In this document: one piece after another, positions 10,539 through 21,578 of the stretch
Layout: every line of letters starts with the position of its first letter
Numbering within the stretch: the stretch's first letter is position 1
DNA from: Adenophora triphylla var. japonica
Taxonomy: Eukaryota > Streptophyta > Magnoliopsida > Asterales > Campanulaceae
Assembly (NCBI GenBank): GCA_022495995.1
Contig: JAFEMH010006938.1
Coordinates: 43,950 to 107,949 of the forward strand
Direction of reading: 5' to 3'
DNA length: 64,000 nucleotides
Program-made: the position numbers and the translations under genes
The notes under the pieces: generated by a model
The model's input: the letters and a program-made list of their open reading frames with translations, nothing else
What the model was told of the DNA's origin: nothing
Database searches by the model: none

Positions 10539-12347
10539 ACCTTCTGCATTTCTAGCTCCTTCTTCACCTCCCTCAGCCGTGCCACTTGGTCCAACTCCAT
10601 CAGCTCCATCACGCCTTGGCCTCGCTTGATCTCCCCCTATTTTGGAAGAAATCAATTCCACCATATTCATCATATCTGAACGCATGTCCAACCACCCATG
10701 TATAACTGAGTCGATGTGCTTCACCTGTCTATTGAAAAAATTCAGTACCATAGCAAAGATCGATCATAACCTGGAGCTTGATGTTGCACAGGTGTTGCCA
10801 ATTTCAGGGCAACACTTGGGGCGACACCGTGCGAACTTGACCTTTGGAGGAGCAGCTGTAACTAAAACCCATGACAAATCTCTGTGCCTATCACCTTCAG
10901 TAAAATATTTGCTAATTCTATAGTAAATAGGCTTTTCAGAGATATTGTCTGCATTCCATGATTTAAACTTTTGAAACACAAGGACATTATAAATGAGGGA
11001 AGGGAATATGTAAGAGGAGGTTTTCTTCTTTTTGGCTCATGCAGCAAGGTGTGAAAATACCAACCTTCCAAAATTGACTCTCTGTTTCTTACCTAATTTG
11101 TACAACAAAGTGGCTTGCTCGAATGTCACCGTGTTTTCATTGGCCGTAGGGAGCCAATTTGTAATACAAATTTTATGAAGCACACTAAACAGAGATGAAA
11201 GGTGGGTAGACTTAAAGTGGTCACTCCAAACTGAGATTCTCCCTTCAGTCAGAAAGCTAGCTAGGGTGTTAGGCTCGACATCCAAACTCTCATCGTCAAT
11301 ACTAGGGAGGCCGAAGGATTTGTTGATGATCAAAGGATTAAAATCATAAATTTTGCCCCTAACAAAAATCTTTCCATAATGAGGGGTGTTCCTATCATCA
11401 ATATCCTCCCTTATATGAGCAAAAAAAATTCTTAACCACACTTTCGACATAAACTGAAACCTTAGTAACCGTAGGTAAAAAATTTTTGTCCTCCAGAAAT
11501 TGGTACACCCCTAATTCCTTGAACTGAGTCACATACATGTTCCTTTCATTCAAAATCTTTTTATCCGAGTCTTGAACCCACTTATCTAAGTTAGATTCAC
11601 AATAGAACTCTTCGGAAAGGAATGGACGTTCATAGTAACCAAATGACTCATAATCTGATTTGGAAACTTGAGAGGGAGTAGGGGTAGTTACCTCAGGCCA
11701 GGAGATGGGAGAGTAAGATGGAGAGCTTGATTGAGCTTTGGACTTGGCTGCTGGTGTTGTCTCAGGTGTTGCCATTGGATTGGCAACACTTGGGGCAACA
11801 CTGGTCTGAACTTTCTGTCACTTGGCAATTCTGTACTTAGCTTGAGCCATGGTTTCTTCATCCTCAAGCCATGCTTTCTACTCATCTTCTGAAGTAAATG
11901 AGGGCTCCTTTGTTTCTTTGAAAATTGGGTCCGAGCCTTCTTCGGACGAAACGTTGAGCGAGGAGCTTGAGCTATCTTCCACTTCTATAGGATCATCAGC
12001 AGTATTTGATGGGATTTTTGAACTGAACAATGTCTTAATCCTTTCGGATTGTCGACGAACTCCACCTCAAAATGACGAAGAAGCATCAAGGGCTTTTCGT
12101 TTCTTGGTTTTCTTTTTGGGTGCAAAGGTGAGTTCAATGGAAGGGGTAGCTTCAGACTTATAGGAATGGGAATTTGAGAAGGGTTGTAGACAATGATGTC
12201 CAAAATTGGAGATGTTGAGGGTGTTGCAGAGAATGTCGCCGGAGATGTCTCCATTGGAACGGCGACATTCGAGGCGACAATAGAAGGGGCGAGAGGAGAG
12301 ATTTCCATGGGGGATGAAATTTGGGGAGAATTTGAGGGACTTGCCAT
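10539..12347 (-). pseudogene. Env-like / extra ORF of the Sirevirus-like element
   Basis: Starts at MASPSNSPQISSPMEIS (12347), runs through several frames and ends near ARNAEG (10539). The N-terminal part is Ser/Pro/Thr-rich. An acidic segment (EDSSSSSLNVSSEEGSD, read in another frame) follows. The central part holds a folded-looking region (ERPFLSEEFYCESNLDKWVQ; then NTPHYGKIFVRGKIYDFNPL) of the kind labelled plant transposon protein or env-like in Sireviruses. At least three frameshifts and a stop break it. Three stretches rich in GTGTTGCC-type words are translated as part of it (12222-12280, 11757-11802, 10793-10827). Its role is unknown; I saw no clear transmembrane or signal segment. Confidence 0.7.
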
Positions 12348-12377
12348 GGAAGATCGAAGGAAGAAGACGACGAGGTA

Positions 12378-13400
12378 ACAGGGGCGAGGGTTTTACGCCT
12401 AGAGAGAGAGTGACGAGGTGAGAGAGAGAGAGGGTTTAGGAAGGATGGGTTTTAAATGGGTGAATAGTGAGTGTTTTAAGTTGATTTGACAATTTCAAAT
12501 CAATTTAAATCCCATTAATCCCAACAAACTCAACACACTTATCCGGCCATTTAAAAAAAAAAACTGATTTTTTTTTAATTTTTTTTAAATATATAATAAC
12601 TAAAAATAATTTTAGAAATATCCATAAAACTTTGTTTTTCAAAATTCAAAAGGAAATGAATTTTAAAAAATAGATATTTCGAAATTACATTTAGTTAGAC
12701 AAAAATTAAATATTTTTGCTAAAAATCTTTTAAATTTCACAAACTCTAAATATAAGAAAATAGACTTTTGGAAATTCAAACTTTAATTAACAAAAACAAA
12801 AATAAGAAAAAAAAATAATGTAGCATCTACTAATGTGTTACTAGCAATGTTGCGTGACACACAAGACAACATTTTAAATAAAATCCCCTTGATATTTTTT
12901 CAACATATATTACTTATCATTCCTTAGGCAATTTTACGCAAAATTTACACTTTCTTTATTTACAAGGAAGCATCGTAGTAGCGAGCTCCGTGCCCCGAGT
13001 TTTTTATTAAAGTGTAAAGTTATATGTAGTAAGTTTTATACCTTTCAAGTAGGGTACACTGTAGTAGCGAGCTCCATGTCCCTAATACTTAGTATAAAAC
13101 AACTACATTATACTCCCGTTTTGGCAAGGAAACATCGTCGTAGCGAACGTCGTGCCCCGAGTTACTTTGGAAGTATTTTAACGCGCTTTGCCTATTAAAT
13201 ATCAACACAATATTAGTGACTTTGTCACTTTAAGCACAAAGGGATATTTTATAAAAAATGTTAACCTTAAGTATATACACATACTAGAACAAAAAGGTAA
13301 GTAAATGCCCCCCATTTGGGATTAAACTAAATAATTTTTTTTTTAAAAATAAAATATACAACTACACAGTGTTGGCAACACAGACGACAACACTTGAAAC
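12378..13400 (-). other. Non-coding spacer between RNase H and the env-like ORF
   Basis: AT-rich and without a supportable frame. It holds three spaced copies of a GC-richer unit around CGTAGTAGCGAGCTCCGTGC (12966-13001, 13053-13090, 13128-13163) and one GTGTTGGC/GACAACAC pair at 13369-13397. Confidence 0.65.
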
Positions 13401-13407
13401 AGCAGAT

Positions 13408-16400
13408 TTATATAAAACATAAACCAAGAGATTTTTTCAAACTTGAAAATATCTCATGGTCCAGGGCTTTGGTCAAAATATCAGCAAGTTGATGTTTAGT
13501 ATCAATATGCTCTATTTGGATCAAGTCCTTTTCTACTAAATCTCTCAAAAAGTGATGGCGGATATCTATATGTTTAGTGCGTGAGTGTTGTACAGGGTTT
13601 TTGAAAATATTTATGGCACTCAAATTGTCACAATACATGGTCAAGATATTACTATCAAGATCATAGTCGTCAAGCATATGTTTCAACCATATCAACTGTG
13701 AACAACAACTTCCGGCTGCTACATACTCAGATTCAGCAGTCGAGAGAGACACACAATTTTGCTTGCGACTGTATCATGACACAAGATTATTACCCAAGAA
13801 AAAACAACCCCCACTAGTGCTCTTTCTATCATCTATATCCCCTGCCCAATCAGAGTCACTAAAACCAACCAAGTTGGTATTAGTGTCTTTGGTGAACCAG
13901 ATTCCTAATTCACTAGTCCCGGACACATACTTAATGATTTTCTTGATAGTATTTAGGTGAGAAATTTTAGGAGCAGACTGATATCTAGCACACACACCTA
14001 CATTGAACATAATATCGGGACGACTGACAGTAAGATAAAGAAGACTACCTATCATGGATCTATACATAGTTGGGTCAACATCCTCCCCTGCCTGATCTTT
14101 GGTTACCTTAAGAGATGATCCCATATGTATTTTTGAGCTCTTTGCACTCTCCAATCCAAACCTTTTCACCAGACTCTTAGCATACTTGCTCTGAGAGATA
14201 AAGATTCCATCATCTGACTGTTTTACCTGCAATCCTAGGAAGTAATTAAGTTCACCTATCATGCTCATCTCGAACGTTGATGTCATAGCTTCCACAAAAT
14301 TTTGTAAACACGTTTTAGATGTGGATCCATAAATTATGTCATCAATATAGATCTGAGCAATGACAAGCTTTTTATTTTCTCTAAGAATAAATAATGTCCT
14401 ATCGGCTTCTCCTCTAACAAATCCATATTCAATAAGGAAACTTCTTAGATGCCCATACCATGCACGAGGAGATTGTTTCAAGCCATATAAGGCTTTATCA
14501 AGTCTGTATACATGATCTGGGTGGAATGGGTCTTCAAATCCTTTAGGTTGCTCAACATAGATTTCTTTATCTAAGTACCCATTCAAGAAAGCCGCTTTAA
14601 CATTCATTTGGTGCAATGTGATTTTAAGGTAGCAGGCTATTGCAAGCAGAAGTCTTATTGACTCAATTCTAGCCACAGGTGCAAATGTCTCGTCAAAGTC
14701 GATTCCTTCCACTTGTGTATAGCCTTAAGCCACAAGACGAGCTTTATTATGAACAATATTACCTAATTCATCAGATTTGTTTTTGTGAATTTATTTAGTT
14801 CCAATTATATTTGTATGTAAAGGACGTGGAACTAAACACCAAACCTCGTTATGGGTAAATTGTTCAAGCTCTTCTTGCATAGCTTGAATCCAGAAATTAT
14901 CATTTAAAGCCTCAATCACATTCTTTGGTTCAAGAAAAGAAACGAAATAAGAGTGTTTTATCTTGGAGTATGTGGAGGATATACACATATATCTTACCAT
15001 ATCTCTGTAGTCAACTGGCTCCTTATTTCTTGTTCGAACTCCTTCATTAGCATCACCAATTACCTGAGTAATGGGATGATAATTTCTAATTCGAGCTGGG
15101 GGATCTCTCCTGCCTTGATGGTACACCAATCCATCTTCTTCTTCTGAGTCACTACTCGCAGAATTTCCAGCCGCTGTTCTGTTCTCCAGTGTTGCCTCAT
15201 GTATTATCGTTTCAGGGGCAACCTCGGGGCAACACTTGAATCTTTGACTGTACTGGTCGAACCAGTTTCTGTTCCAGCCCTTTGTTCAACTTCTTCCAGC
15301 AAAGTCAGAGGTATATATTCGGCTGGTTCTCCTGTGGCACTTAAGTAATCGTTAAATTCAATATTTACCGACTCTTGAATCACTTTTAACCTCAAATTAT
15401 AGACTCGATAAGCATGACTATTTTGAGAGTAGCCAAGAAAGATAGCTTTGTCACTCTTAGAATCTAGTTTTTCTAAGTATTTCCGGTCATTTAAAATATA
15501 GCACAAACACCCAAACACGTGAAAATAGTGAACCATAGGTTTCTTTTCATTTAAATCTCATAGGGTGTCATAGTTGTACCAGGTCTTAAGAAAAATCTAT
15601 TCATAGTGTGACATGCTGTGTTTAAATCTTCGGCCCAAAAACCTTTAGAAATATTTCTAGCAATTAGCATAACACGAGCCATCTCCAACAAAGTCTTATT
15701 TTTCCTTTCAGCAACACAATTTTATTGTGGTGTTTTGGGTGCTGAAAATTCATGGTGTATCCCCTTTTTACTACAAAATGTAGAGAAAGAGATGTTTTCA
15801 AACTCTCTACCATGATCTGACCTTATTCGAAAAACAGGAAAAAAAAAACATGTTTTTGATTTTAGAAACTAAGTGAGTAAATTTATTAAAAGTTTCAGAT
15901 TTTTCCCTTAAGAAATAGACCCATGTAAACCTAGAAAAATCATCAACTATAACATAAACATACTTCTTACCTCCCAAGCTTTCTACCTCAATAGGACCCA
16001 TCAAGTCGATATGTAAAAGCTGAAAACAATGTGTTGTTCCTGAGTGTTGCTCATTGTGTTGTCCAACACTGTGAGCAACATGAGTCTGCTTGCCCTTTTG
16101 ACAGTCATCACACATCGTGGTGTCTTTGAGGTTTAATTTCGGAACACCTTTGACGGCATTGAGTTTGATAATCTTCTCAAGATTCCTATAATGAGAATGA
16201 CCTAACTTTTGATGCCAAAACCTTATGTTATCAAGTTTTGTCAAATTGCACACTGATTTATTACCGACAAGGTAGCAATTATCACTTGATATTATTCCAG
16301 TCATGACACAAAAGTTAGTATTATCAAACACTTCACAGGTATTTTTATTGAATTTCACCTCCAAATTGTCATCGCATAATTGGCTAATGCTAATTAAATT

Positions 16401-16790
16401 AGCAAGTAGACCATCAACATGAAGGACATTTTTTAAAGGAGGAAAACCAACAATATCCAGTGTTCCTTTTCCAATTATTTCACTCTTGCCTCCACCACCA
16501 TAGGTCACTGAGCCTCCTTGAATAGGTTGGTACTCCGTTAGGAATGATCTTGTTTCCGTCATGTGACGTGAACAACCACTATCAAAGTACCAAGCACCTG
16601 AAATCTTAGTCCTTAAAGCAGTGTACACAACATAGCATTTCAGTTTTTCTTTAGGTAACCAAACCTTTTTTGAAAATCTGGATTTCTGTTCACCAGTGTT
16701 GTCTTGTGTGTTGCCCTGAGAATTTGGCGACACTTGAGGCAACACTTGTATACTGGACATTTTTTTTGAAGAATAAAACAATCTGATTTT
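13408..16790 (-). pseudogene. Sirevirus-like pol: protease, integrase, RT, RNase H
   Basis: Reading the minus strand: protease with YFDSGCSRHMT; GAG-pre-integrase FWHQKLGHSHYRN and CDDCQKGKQTH (HHCC); integrase start LLHIDLMGPIE and VIVDDFSRFTWVYFL; a broken stretch near 15540-15815; a linker with proline/serine; RT from AMQEELEQFTHNEVW through [20 protein letters not shown] and the catalytic [11 protein letters not shown]; Copia RNase H with [19 protein letters not shown] and YCDNLSAI, ending ADILTKALDHE. In-frame stops near 14790 and 14725, a TGA/TAA near 13770 and a frameshift in integrase make it non-functional. Confidence 0.92.
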
Positions 16791-18587
16791 TTATGTCCAG
16801 GTCTGTGACAGTATTCACACTCAATGGATTGATCAGAAGTATCACTAGAAGTACTACCCTTTTCCTTGACATGCTCTTTTAAAAAATGATTTTTAGTTTC
16901 AACATCAAACAAGGAAGAGGTAATATTTTCTAGTGATTCTTGGAACCCAAGACCAGCTTTAAGAGGCTTACTCAAGTTGAGTATCTCATCCAATTTGGAT
17001 GAACTCATGTTGATTATTTTGAAGGTGGATTCGGCTAGGTTGAGTTTGGCCTTGAGTTTATCAAGATCCAAATCTCGCATACTGAGTTGAACCTCCAGCC
17101 GAGTCAATGAGTTTTTAAAATCATGATTTTCCTTTTTCAAGAAAACCACCATCTTGTTCTCCTTTTTTCATTCTACGAGGAGAGACTTATAGAGGTTTTT
17201 TAATTCATGAATAAGCTTATCTTTATAAAGTTCATCCTCTATAGATTCCTCTGAATTTAAATCAACAGAACCATGCAAGCAAATATCATTTAAAGAATCA
17301 TACCTGCTGAGTGTTGTGTCAAGTGTTGCCATTTCATGGACGACACTTGAGGCAACACTTTCTGAAGAAGTCACAAGTGTTGTTTCAGGTGTTGTCATTT
17401 CTGGGACAACACTTGAGGTAACACTTTCTGTCGAAGGCAGCTCCTCTACCGTGGCCATCATGATCACTTGCTCGGCCTTTTCATCTTTCTCCGTTCCTTC
17501 CTCCTCTCCATCACTAAGAGACACCCACATATTTTTACCCACCTTTCTCAATGTATTAGCACATTCATTGGCATAGTAACCAACCGAAACAAGCGTGACA
17601 TTGAATAGATTCAATGTACTTAGGATCGGACCGGGACTTTTCCGAGGATGCACGTCTAGGTGAGGTATCTTTTGGGTTCGGAGGAGGAACTCTTCTTGGC
17701 ACAAAACTTGACGTTTTGGATTGTTGGTCCTTAGCTTTCACCTGCACACTGTTAAATTTTCTAAGCATGAAATTATATTTCTTTGCAAGTAAAGCTACAC
17801 TAGTATTTTCATCTAATGCCTCGAAGGCTTCATCTTCATCATCCACCCATGTGTCCTAAGATTCGACTTTTAAAGCAATGTTTTTGCCTTTTGAATCCTC
17901 GATTTTTTCATTCAAATTTAATTCGAAATTCTTTAAAATACTTATCAAGGAATTAATGTCAATAGTTGAAAGATTATGGGCCTCTTCAATGGCTGAAACT
18001 TTGATACTAAAACGTTCGGGAAGAGTACGAATGGCTTTTGAAACAAGTTGTTTATTAATAAAAGGTTCTCCTAATACTTGACAAGCATGTGAAATATCAA
18101 TCAACTTTTGATAATAAGACGAAATGTCTTCGTTTTCACCCATTCTTAATCTTTCAAATTTACTAGTGAGACCCCTAAGCTTTATTTCTCGGACACTACT
18201 ATATCCTTCACAAAATCTTTGTAAAGTATCCCAAGCATCTTTTGCAGAGGGACTATTTTGAATGAGTTTGAACATATGCATGTCAACCCATTCATAGATA
18301 GCAATTAGTGCCTTTTCATTGAAACTAGCAAGATTATTTTCTTCAATTGTCCATTCAGATTCAGGTTTGACTTGAACGTCACCATCTTCATCTGGAAGGA
18401 GTAATGGAAGAGAATAACCATTTAAAATAGATCGCCAAGCTCGAAGATCAATTGATTTGATATGCGAGCGTAGGCGAATCTTCCAATAAGCATAATTTGA
18501 TCCATCTAAAACCGGTAATCTCTTTTGATTAGGGTTGGCATGATCATAAGCCTTGACAAAAGGATCAAGACACTTAGTATATCAAGT
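16790..18587 (-). pseudogene. Sirevirus-like gag
   Basis: Begins near LDPFVKAYDHANPNQKRLPV (no intact ATG seen) and includes the UBN2-type gag block WDTLQRFCEGYSSVREIKLR and MGENEDISSYYQKLIDISHA. A first CCHC knuckle (CHAC...YYANEC, about 17565-17610) is split by a frameshift. A coiled region (LKKENHDFKNSLTRLEVQL) and SSSKLDEILNLSKPLKAGLG follow, then a second knuckle CEYCHRPGHKKSDC (about 16795-16835). A cluster of GTGTTG words (17309-17422) is translated as repeated S-S-V-V-x-E-M-x-T segments between the two knuckles. Confidence 0.88.
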
Positions 18588-18591
18588 TCTA

Positions 18592-18604
18592 GGCTCTGAT
18601 ACCA
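18592..18604 (-). other. iMet primer-binding site (Sirevirus-like)
   Basis: On the minus strand TGGTATCAGAGCC lies 2 nt after the 5' LTR end. It is the standard initiator-tRNA-Met PBS of plant Copia elements. Confidence 0.93.
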
Positions 18605-18606
18605 AT

Positions 18607-19585
18607 TGAAATTGTCTATGGCTTAGCAAAGTGAGGCGAAACTCACAAAGTGAGACGAAACTCACAAGTGTTGTCCTTAGTGTTGGCAATACTAACAACA
18701 ACACACACCAATTCAAAAAAACACAAATAAATATAAATAAATCTAATTTGCAGCGAAAGTAAATAACAATACACAAGAAATATATTTTTATCAAGTTATA
18801 TAAATATATAACTTGATGGGTGCCAGGAGGGCAAGACCTTTCTATATATAATATGAATTCAATACAAGGTCAAAGAAGTTCCATTAATGATAAATAATCA
18901 TTAACTCAAGGAACAATAAATAAAGAACTCTCTCTGATTATAAACACTCAAAATCTCACGAAAATACAAAGATATATGTGAAACTCTCGAGTGTCGGACA
19001 GAGTGTTGCCAACACTGAATGGCAACACTTGAAGAGCAGAATTCTTTTCTTGTGCAGATTTGCGTTTTTAGAATTTGATGATCACTAAGCTGATCGACTG
19101 CACTATTTATAGGCCTCCAAAACTTGGAGCTTACTCAAAATAACCAGCTAACAGCCTTGAAGTTTGTTTCCCCAATTCTAGCTCCATTCGCCTCAATTGT
19201 AGAAGACTTGGTCTTCTTGGCTTCTTTTGCTTGTACACCTCTGTTGTAGCTACCTTGTACTCTATCTTTAAACTCCCCCTGAATAGCTATATAATATCTC
19301 TTTTACTTGGTCATTAATTAATCATATAAACATGTTTATATGTTAATTTCTTCATCTCCTCGTAAGTCACACCTGGGCACTTTCTGTTGACCTATTCAAG
19401 CTCACAAACACCAGACTAACAACTGATATTTAAACATTAATTTACACATTATTATTTGTGAAAAATACAGTAACTATTCTGGTGTTGCCAAATCCAAATG
19501 GCAACACTTGTGGCAACACCAGTGGCAACACTGGTTTGCAATACTAGGGACAACATTCATGGCAACACATGATCTAACATTAACA
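18607..19585 (-). repeat. 5' LTR of the Sirevirus-like element
   Basis: 979 bp, matching 9047-10108 apart from the SINE-like insert, a few small indels and scattered substitutions. It carries the same GTGTTGCC/GGCAACAC clusters (18996-19030 and 19480-19566). Confidence 0.92.
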
Positions 19586-19590
19586 AGTTT

Positions 19591-21578
19591 CTATCCCTAC
19601 GAGCTAGCGGTCAACATGGCTGTGAGAGAACATATATTGGTGATTCCAGGGCTCATTGATGATTGTATCTCCAGCAGGATTTTGGTCGATACGGGGGCCT
19701 GTAAGGACATTCTATATTACAAAACCTTCCTAGACATAGGTTTGACAGATGTCCGATTGTCGCCTTACTCAGGTCGACTAGAGGGCTTCACCAACCACAG
19801 GGTCAAAGCAAAAGGTCAGATAGAGCTCGAGGTGGACATTGGACAGCATCCCATGAGAACAACAACTAAGGTAACATTTATAGTCATTGATGTAATAAGT
19901 GATTACCATGCTATATTGGGTATACCTGAACAGGTCGCATTAGGAATGGTGCCCTCCATCCCTCACCAAAGGTTCAAGTTCCCCACCATGCTGGGAGTTG
20001 GGTGCGTTCTAAGCATAACTAGGGAATGCCTAGATCACGTGCTCCACTCCAAGAAGAAGAGGGAGTTGGAAATTGACAATCCAGAGGCGAGTTGGAAGTT
20101 TTCAAAATCTGTCACCACTACCTCCAGACTATCTATGATCAAGTATATAGAAGAGGATACATATCCCTCACATGACCATGTCATGACTGAGCCGACACGT
20201 CCCTCTCAAAACACTTGGGTCGCGACAGATACAATTTTGGTCGACCAGATCATCATTGGCGACCTATGCCTCCAAGTCAACCAAAACTCAGGGGCCTCCA
20301 ACGGGGTAATAGATGTGGACCTAGATGATATGATCGAGGTAGAAGCTCCACACTAGGGGGCTGAGGAAAGAAAAAAGGTCAGAGAGATCATCATTGAGAC
20401 TCTGTTGTTTAGAGACGGCCCACAGAGGGAACCAGCAGACGAGCTGGAGGATATAGAGGCCAACCCATCTTACCCCGAGCAGAAAATCAAAATAGGGAGA
20501 CAATTGTCACCAGAAGAAAAGGTGGAGATAATCTACCTATTGAAAGAAAGTACAAATGTTTTTGCTTGGAGGGTAGAGGACATGAGGGGAGTCAAAGAAG
20601 AGGTTGCAATGCATCACCTTGAGGTCAACCCCACCATGAAATTCAAAAGCCAAAAGCTAAGGATTTTTGCTCGCGACAAAGAAGTGGCCATCAAGCAGGA
20701 GGTAAACAAACTTCTTAGTGCAGGTATAATCAAGGAGGTGTCCTACACTACTTGGCTGGCAAATGTGGTGATAGTTAAGAAAGCCAATGGGAAATGGAGG
20801 ATGTGCGTCGACTTCACTGATCTGACTTTTGCTTGCCCGAAGGATAGCTACCCACTTCCTCTAATAAACAATTTGATCGACTCAATTGCTGGGCATGCCA
20901 CCCTCAGTTTCCTCGATGCTTACCCGGGCTACCATCAAATCTGAATGCACGAAGATGATATTGAGAAGACAGCCTTCCAATCAGCTGGAGCGATATATTG
21001 CTACACCAAGATGTCATTTGTATTGAAGAATGATGAAGCTACTTATCAGAGAATGGTAAACAGAGTCTTTGCTAGCCAGATTGGCCGAAACATGGAGGCC
21101 TACATCGACGACATGGTCATCAAAACTAAGACTGTTCATCATGTGGTCGAATTAAGGAAACGTTCGCCAATCTGCGAGCAAATGACATGAAGTAGAACCT
21201 AAGTAAGTGTGTATTTGAGGTAGCCACATGTAAATTTATGGGTTTCATGATATCACAAAAGGGAATTGAAGCTAACCCGGAGAAGATCAAGGCCTTGGTA
21301 GAAATGCAGGAACCTACGTGCAATAAAGAAGTCCAAAGAATAAATGGTAGGGTCGCTGCTTTAGGTCGCTTCATAGCCAAGTCAGCTGAGAGGTCTCTCC
21401 CCTTCTTCAAAACTTTGAGAGGGACGAAAAACTTTGAATGGATGACCGAATTTTCCTCGTCGTTCCAACAACTCAAGGAATATCTCACCTCTCTACCATT
21501 GTTGAGTAGCCCAGTTCAAGGAGAAAGTTTGTATGTCTACTTATCAGCTGAAGATCGAGCAGTGGCTGCAGTTCTAGT
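19591..21578 (+). pseudogene. Tat pol, part 1: protease, RT, start of RNase H
   Basis: Continues from gag after the Copia insertion. Protease: ILVDTGACKDILYYKTF. RT: KWRMCVDFTDLTFACPKDSY, then LSFLDAYPGYHQI and, after an in-frame TGA at 20942, MHEDDIEKTAF and the catalytic AYIDDMVIKTK. A further frameshift near 21190 precedes GFMISQKGIEANPEKIKAL. The connection/RNase H domain begins with ERSLPFFKTLRG and LYVYLSAEDRAVAAVLV. The reading frame is cut by the hAT insertion at 21571-21578. Confidence 0.9.

Larger units (their letters stand above)
9047..19585 (-). mobile_element. Sirevirus-like Copia retrotransposon with env-like ORF
   Basis: 10,539 bp bounded by TGTTAATG...ATTTCA (minus strand) and flanked by the 5-bp duplication AGTTT (9042-9046 and 19586-19590). 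Minus-strand order: 5' LTR, iMet PBS, gag with two CCHC knuckles, protease, integrase, RT, RNase H, spacer, env-like extra ORF, PPT, 3' LTR. Size, ~1-kb LTRs, the gag block SSSKLDEILNLSKPLKAGLG and an ORF after pol fit Sireviruses (SIRE/Maximus). Several frameshifts and stops make it defective. GTGTTGCC/GGCAACAC clusters occur throughout. Confidence 0.93.
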
